From positions 1-64,000 of the forward strand of contig JASANE010029999.1 in assembly GCA_030248225.1 (NCBI GenBank): a stretch of 64,000 bases of DNA. Reading direction: 5' to 3'. The position numbers and the translations under genes are program-made. The DNA comes from Trileptium ribeirensis (lineage: Eukaryota; Nematoda; Enoplea; Enoplida; Thoracostomopsidae). Below the pieces are notes generated by a model, which saw nothing but the letters and a program-made list of their open reading frames with translations, did no database searches and was not told the DNA's origin. Below, piece by piece: positions 58,331 through 64,000 of this stretch. The first letter of the stretch is position 1; each line of letters starts with the position of its first letter.

Positions 58331-61300
58331 GCAGCTACAGTGTAACAGCCCGAGATTTTCGGGAATTTTAATCGAATATCTAATATAAAGTGATTATCTA
58401 AATCTAGGCCCAAAAAAGGGGGCAAATTGAATGTTATGGGCGATTGGATAGCGGTGGAGCGTGATCCCAGTATTATATTTTGTGACATTTTTGTTGTTAT
58501 AAAATAAAAGTTATATCATAGTTATAACCTGTTGCATCATCACGCTCCACCTGCCTGGCATGTGTGGGCATGATCATTTTCGCATGGGAAATAACAAAAT
58601 GGTGACCTGAACTGCAGGTATCCGGTATCAGGCCCTAAATGAATTTGATAATATCGTTGTATTAATAATGTATTGTGGAAAGAGGCTGAGCACTAGGATG
58701 GGCCGGGGACAAGGGCCAAGACTTCTGCGGCTTTACTCTCGTTTTCATTGATCTGGTGCCCTAAGGCTGATCCCGGTGCGTACGCCTGATACTAATATAG
58801 TAATAATAATGAGAATTGATGGGTGCATAAAGAAATTTTATTTTATTTTATCGAATATCGTGAAAGAGTGTAGTACCGTGTGTTCGGATGGGTCGGGGCA
58901 GAGTGCGGGATTTTAAGCGAAATTCTAATGGGGACTTTTGTTGCAGCTCGGATCTCGAGGACCGATCCTGGCATGCGGTAGTGGAATAATCGAATCAGAA
59001 AGTGAAGTCAGAAATCAAATTTACGGGAAAGAAAAGCGACAGAATTTGTCTACGACGTCATTTTCATAGGGTTTATTCAAAAGCAAAATTTTAACAGTTT
59101 CTGACACTTAAGGTGAGGTGGACTTATCTCGTTATCAATAGGGTTTCTCAAGGCTCCAAAATTGTGCGTTAGAGTTAACCTACTCCCCACCAGTAAATAC
59201 TCAGGGACCCCTGAGTAGGCGTTTAAACACCCAATTTTCAAAGGTTTAAATCTCAACCAAAATAACGAAAACTCCCCAATTTTTCCAGCTCTACACCTCC
59301 ATGGGTCTTACCCTATCTATTCTATTGAAATCCGGGGCCGCCTAGCCTCGTCGGTACGCACAGGAGCCTAATAACCTTCTGGGAGCACAGAAATTTCCTA
59401 CACTTAGCGTATAAAACGGCCTCTAACAGGCCACCCATTTGCGTTACATTCAAAACTTTATTTTCATTAGTAGGCGACCAGCCAGGGCCTGGGTCTGACC
59501 CCACCCACGGCCGCCTACTGTTCCCCGTTGATCCGCGAGCATCAAAAATGCATTCTGATTTTAATGCAACGCCAGCGCCCCGAGCGCTCGTATGGTTTGC
59601 TGTCCTAAAAGCGTTGCGCCGACCAGCGCGAGCTTTGGTTGTTTACGCTGTTGGCCTCGCTTCTTGTCGTCCCCAGTGTACGATCAATTATAAGCCGTGT
59701 TATTGTAAGCGACCAGCGGCGACTCGTAAATTAATGTATGGTTTGTGCTGTGTGCTCCAGTCGTGAAATGTATTTATAACCATCAAAGCTTTATATTTGT
59801 ATATGTTGATCTGCAGATTTTCAAATTTAAAATCGGCAATTTTGGGGTTACGCCAAGCAAATTTAGGGGCTCAGACGGTTGACGAGCGCGGAAGTGGGGT
59901 TATCGTATTATAAAAGGAGCAAGACCCAATGTAGCATTGGGACCAGTCGAGAAAAACGCCGCTAGAGTCGGCGGTTTTTGCAGCTTGCGTTTGGTGGTTG
60001 TCGCCAGCTAAGGCAGTTAGGCGATTTTCGAGTTTTCTTTTTGATTTTTCTGTTCACTCTTGCTTTTGATTTTTCCAGGAGCGGCTCTGGCTGTGCAGAG
60101 GCAGTGCAGAGTCCCTCCTGGTGACCTCTTTTTCTGTCTTTCAAAATTTCGTCGGTAAGGGCTGCCCTTGCGGGTGTTGGAGTGTCCGAAGGATGCCCCG
60201 CGCATCCGTAAGTGCAGGCCCAACAAGTTGAGAAATGCGCACGCTGAGATCGCTCATGAAATTTTAGTTCTCGACTGGTTCCCCGCTCGCCGGGTCATAA
60301 TTTTAGTTTCAAACCCGGGGCGAGAAGTTTTTATTTTTAGTGATGTGAGCGGAAAGAGGTAACAAGCGTTACACACGGGGAAGGGAGAAGGACATACGGA
60401 CACGGGAGGGGTAAGATGATTTAAATGGCGTGTTGACCTGGAGGCAACCGTTAGTACAGACAAAAAGAATTCAGTATAAGTCAGAACCAGTGCTAGGCTT
60501 CCTTTCAAAAATTAGAGCATTTGTTCCCTGAGCATTTCAAGCGCTAAGTAGCTGACAGCTCGTTTCAAAACCAGTCCTCCATGCCGAGTAGACATGGTAG
60601 GAGACCTTAATAATTTGCATCAAATAGGTTAGGGCCCTGCCGCAAATTGGCATTACAGGACATAACCGAATTTTTGAACGACTTATAAAGGACGATAGAG
60701 CCTCGTTTGACCCGTGCTCCTCTCGTGCTGGTTTTCGAATTAGTAGCATAAGTTGAGGTTGCATTATAGGAAAGTTAACGTGGTCGGCTCCAGGTCACAC
60801 GACTTAAAGACCCACTTGTTGGGGAATAAAAGAATCATCCGGCCCAGGACGGACGTAGTCATTTGCACGCAAAGAGTTGTTCAAAAGATTTGAAGAACGG
60901 AACCTCTGGCGCCAGCTTCGAAACTCGAGCTCCTGCCATGAGCTTTGTTTTTATCAGGCGAAAATTCAACTAACTAGCCCCGAAATGCAGACGGGTCTCA
61001 TGCCGTGAAGAAACTGTAGAGTACTCCGTCATGAACTTTTCACAATAAAATAACTATCGTCGGGTCGAAGCGGCTGCACCATAGGGAGTGAAGTGTCAGG
61101 ATTTTTTGTGCGTTATATTCCACTACTTTTCACCGTTTTGTTAATCTTACTGTTCCAACCAAACAAGGGTATCCGAAGTGTTTTAAACGCAAATCCTCAC
61201 AGTTTTCTTTTGGTGTCAAATTAAGCATTTTGGTTGAGGGCGTGGCAGCACTCGCGCCGTAATTGTGCTTGCAAATTACTGCGGACCTTCACTTGGATCG

Positions 61301-62780
61301 AAGGCAATCGGAGGAGTGAACCACTGAATTATGAAGTGAGACGGAGTCAGCTGTGACGTTTAGCTGAGTTGAATTTAATCAAAATCGTTCGGGATCGCAC
61401 CCGGTGGTCGAGCTACGGCCCTGAGAGGGATACACCGCAAATGCTCCGCTAAACTCAAAACGAAATTAGTAGGCGTGGACCCTCAAACCGTGTAGACACG
61501 GTGGGTTCCCGTTATAGCGTTCTGTTTTCATGTCAAATAGTATATTCAAAATCTTTAAAAAGGCAAACAACGTTCGGGAGACGCGGCAGCGCCTCCCCTT
61601 TTTACACGGCCCGCGTTTTCGGTCTGACCCGGAAGCGAGCAAACTTTTCGATCTTAGGCCAATCTTGTAACAGATCCGCAGCTGACGTCCCGGCTCGGTG
61701 AGACGACCTCCACTGAAGAGGAGCGTGGAGTAAAGAGAGGTTACGGCAAGAGAGTGTTGAACAACGGTCGTCTAGGGCGTGTTTTACAAACGCATTCAAC
61801 AAGTGATCAGTAAGGAAGTGATCATGGGAATACGGTCCAGATGGTAACGTAGGTCCCCAGGGATATAAATTGTGGGGCGAGCCGAGCTAATTTTTCATAA
61901 TCCCCATCTTGGATTCGCGTAGATTAGGATTCACATCACCTCGTAAGTATATATATTTAGGGTACACTGCGTGGTACCCACATTTGAAACCTTGTGTAAA
62001 TATCTCACTAGCCTTTATGATCATACATGTATCTTTGCTTTACATGATTAAAGTGTTAGAGTGTTCGATAAATCCTCAGTCGATATGTCTTATCTAATTG
62101 ATATTGGATAGTTAGGGGTCTATTGCGTCGCGTAAACGTGCTTTCGTAATCACAAACGAAAATAATCACTTAGTTGTCTCGCAAACCGATCAGGTATTAC
62201 CATTTAGGGAATCCGTAACGGAACATGATCACAAATAGGAAAGCGCACCATCATTAAGGATTTAAATGAAATGAGGGAAAGGCGGGTCAGCTTTATTACC
62301 TGTGAGCAGGCCTAAGGGTTGACCCTCCCTCAGGGGGACCTTCATACCGCTAGATACGTGGGCCAATATAGGTGCCTGGCCGAACACCCTGGTAAACCCG
62401 CCGGCAGCCTGCTAAGGTAAGCGATTCCCTTAGGTCAACTCGCGGTTCACCGGGCAGTCGTGGAAGCCGGGGTTGTCCGGGCACCACACCAAGAAAAATG
62501 GTGGTGCAGCTGGGATCCCTTAGGGCCAGAACTGGTCCTAGTACACAGCACATGATGTTCTGATCGTTTAACCTGTCAGCCAACCCCCGGCCATCCGGAA
62601 TAGCGGCATACCTCCACTGTCCGGAATAGCGGATACGCCAGTCGGCGGGGAGATGTGCGGCTGTCCACACTTTTATATTGGACGCTCAGTACGAATGAAG
62701 CATGCAAACGTAACAGATGATGGTCCTGAAGTAATTCTAAATTAATCATTGCACCTAAATCCAAGAGTCTCAACGCAGCG
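58331..62780. other. Less AT-rich stretch of unknown nature, possibly a decayed retroelement
   Basis: Base composition shifts from the AT-rich background. The stretch contains TGTAACAGCCCGAGATTTTC (58340), which looks like the start of some long terminal repeats, but I find no second copy. At 62290-62660 a GC-rich segment with several self-complementary blocks occurs. Open frames are short (all under about 110 codons) and none matches a reverse transcriptase, integrase or other family I know. Confidence 0.3.
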
Positions 62781-62879
62781 TCTAGTTATGTTTACCTGTG
62801 CGTGTTTTAGAGTTTCCTTTACGCGTATCTATGTCAAATTATATACCGTGCTATGTGTTGTAGACTTCGTGTGTGTATA

Positions 62880-63110
62880 CATTTGATAGCGAGCGAGGGG
62901 AACGAGAATTTTCAATTTTGGCTCTGGAGGGAGGTTGAGGAGGTCCTGTCTGTGTGTCTGTGTGGGTGTCTGTCGCACCTGGATCTCGATAACTGTTGGG
63001 CCGAATTTGATGCACTATAGCTCATTCGAACCGCAATGGTCGATTTAGGTGTAGTGACGGAGCCCGATTTTTGAATTTTTTCCCGTGCGAAAAGTTATGG
63101 GGCAAAATGA
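62880..63110. repeat. Distant relative of dispersed repeat family 2
   Basis: A GTGTGTCTGTGTGGGTGTCTGT run, GGATCTCGATAACT and TAGCTCATTCGAACCG occur in the same order as CTGTGTGTGTATGTGTGATC, CATAACTCGAGAAC and GGGCTCATTCGAACCG of family 2. The rest is diverged. Confidence 0.5.
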
Positions 63111-63295
63111 CGTCATTTTGGCCCATTTTTCGGCAACCCCTCCAGTTTTTGCGACTTTTCTCAATAAGTGAACGAGATATCCGCAAACTAATGGACCTAT
63201 TCTATGTAGCTTTACCAGGGCTTTCCAATGATGTATAACAAATTTTTGAACAACTTCCCAATCGGGAGTCTATAAGCTTATAGATGGCGCCAAAT

Positions 63296-63640
63296 CTCAT
63301 ATTTGGTGAAAAGTCGTGGGAAATGCACCTAAATGTGTGTGTTTTGTTGCTTTTAGTGTCTTATATGGGGTTTTTTGGGCAGATAAACCCATTGCACGTT
63401 GTTGGGCAAATATTTTTTACACTTCTGGTTCATACTTGGCATAAAAATGACGTTTTCGAAATTTTTGGTGAAAAGTCGTGGGAAAAGCACCTGAATCTGT
63501 GTTTATTCTTGGCTTAGTGTCGGATATGGGGTTTTACGGGCCGACAAGCTCATTGCGAGTGCTAAAAATATTGTGTGGCAAATATTTTTCACACTTCTGC
63601 TTCATACTTGGTATGAAAAATGAGATTTTTCTAAAGTGAC
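63296..63640. repeat. Two diverged tandem copies of a 162-bp unit
   Basis: TTTGGTGAAAAGTCGTGGGA starts at 63302 and 63464. Both are followed by ATATGGGGTTTT, CATTGC, GGCAAATATTTTT and ACACTTCTG.TTCATACTTGG in the same order. Confidence 0.85.
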
Positions 63641-64000
63641 GGTTTGAATTCTTTAACGTTCTTCTCACGGTCAATTTAGGGTTTTATTGAATTATTAAAT
63701 TGTTAGTTCATTGTTTTTGTACTCGTTGTATGATGTTTTGTCTACTGCATACGTTGGCTATCAAACGAGGCGGGCGGAACTATGACTCATCACTCACGGT
63801 TTACATAATGCTGCACCTGCGTACTGTGCGTAGGCTTTATTTGTGTGTGCTTTCTACAACAGACTTCCGGGGATTGTTCTCACCACTCGAATTCTGGCTC
63901 GCTAGCGAGCTTCACTAGTTTACTAAAAATGCTTGTGTGCTGAAAATTAGTAGTACCTGCGAATACGATAAACTTGTGATTTTTATAATAACTGGCATAA

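Noticed and set aside
59951..59980. Terminator-like hairpin AAAACGCCG ... CGGCGGTTTT
   Set aside because: The stem contains a bulge, and a bacterial-type terminator has no meaning in this eukaryotic context.
62350..62670. Ribosomal RNA or 106-codon minus-strand protein
   Set aside because: The GC-rich sequence does not match conserved rRNA blocks that I know, and the peptide matches no family.

Overview
The window is invertebrate nuclear DNA: one conserved gene with many exons, long AT-rich introns, abundant dispersed and tandem repeats, and no operons. A nematode is the likeliest source. The T-rich splice acceptors (TTTTCAG or TTTTTAG), the close resemblance of the kinase exons to what I remember of C. 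elegans KIN-4, and TTAGGC-like motifs in one repeat family all point that way. This is an inference, made without a search.

The dominant structure is a giant palindrome. Bases 1-18270 and 18306-36642 are inverted copies separated by only 35 bp. Each arm carries exons of a MAST-type serine/threonine kinase (AGC kinase domain, AGC tail, low-complexity linker, PDZ domain), arranged head to head: the left copy runs on the minus strand and the right copy on the plus strand. The right copy continues past the palindrome into a final exon (37170-39377) that completes the PDZ domain, and then a poly(A) signal. The left copy stops at the PDZ exon because the window ends.

Neither copy is clean, and their lesions are complementary. 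The right copy has two +1 frameshifts and Asp-to-His in the DFG motif in its kinase exons, but an intact C-terminal half. The left copy has an intact DFG exon, but changes in its glycine-rich loop and frameshifts in two C-terminal exons. Some exons, such as the 779-bp linker exon, appear identical in both arms. The palindrome is either a real inverted duplication with uneven divergence or gene conversion, or a fold-back or haplotype-joining assembly artefact with low-quality patches. The sequence alone cannot decide.

Downstream of the kinase (39.5-64 kb) I see no further host gene. That part holds a repeat family with an embedded 5 x 116-bp array (40-41.5 kb) that also lies twice in each arm, an AAT microsatellite, a 6 x 153-bp satellite (48.2-49.1 kb), a third copy of a 1-1.3 kb repeat from the kinase intron (49.6-50.95 kb), a 7 x 26-bp minisatellite, a 550-bp MITE-like element, and a 2.8-kb inverted-repeat element holding a decayed pogo/Tigger-like DDE transposase (54.56-57.39 kb). 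It also holds a less AT-rich stretch of unknown nature (58.4-62.7 kb) and a diverged 162-bp tandem pair near the end.
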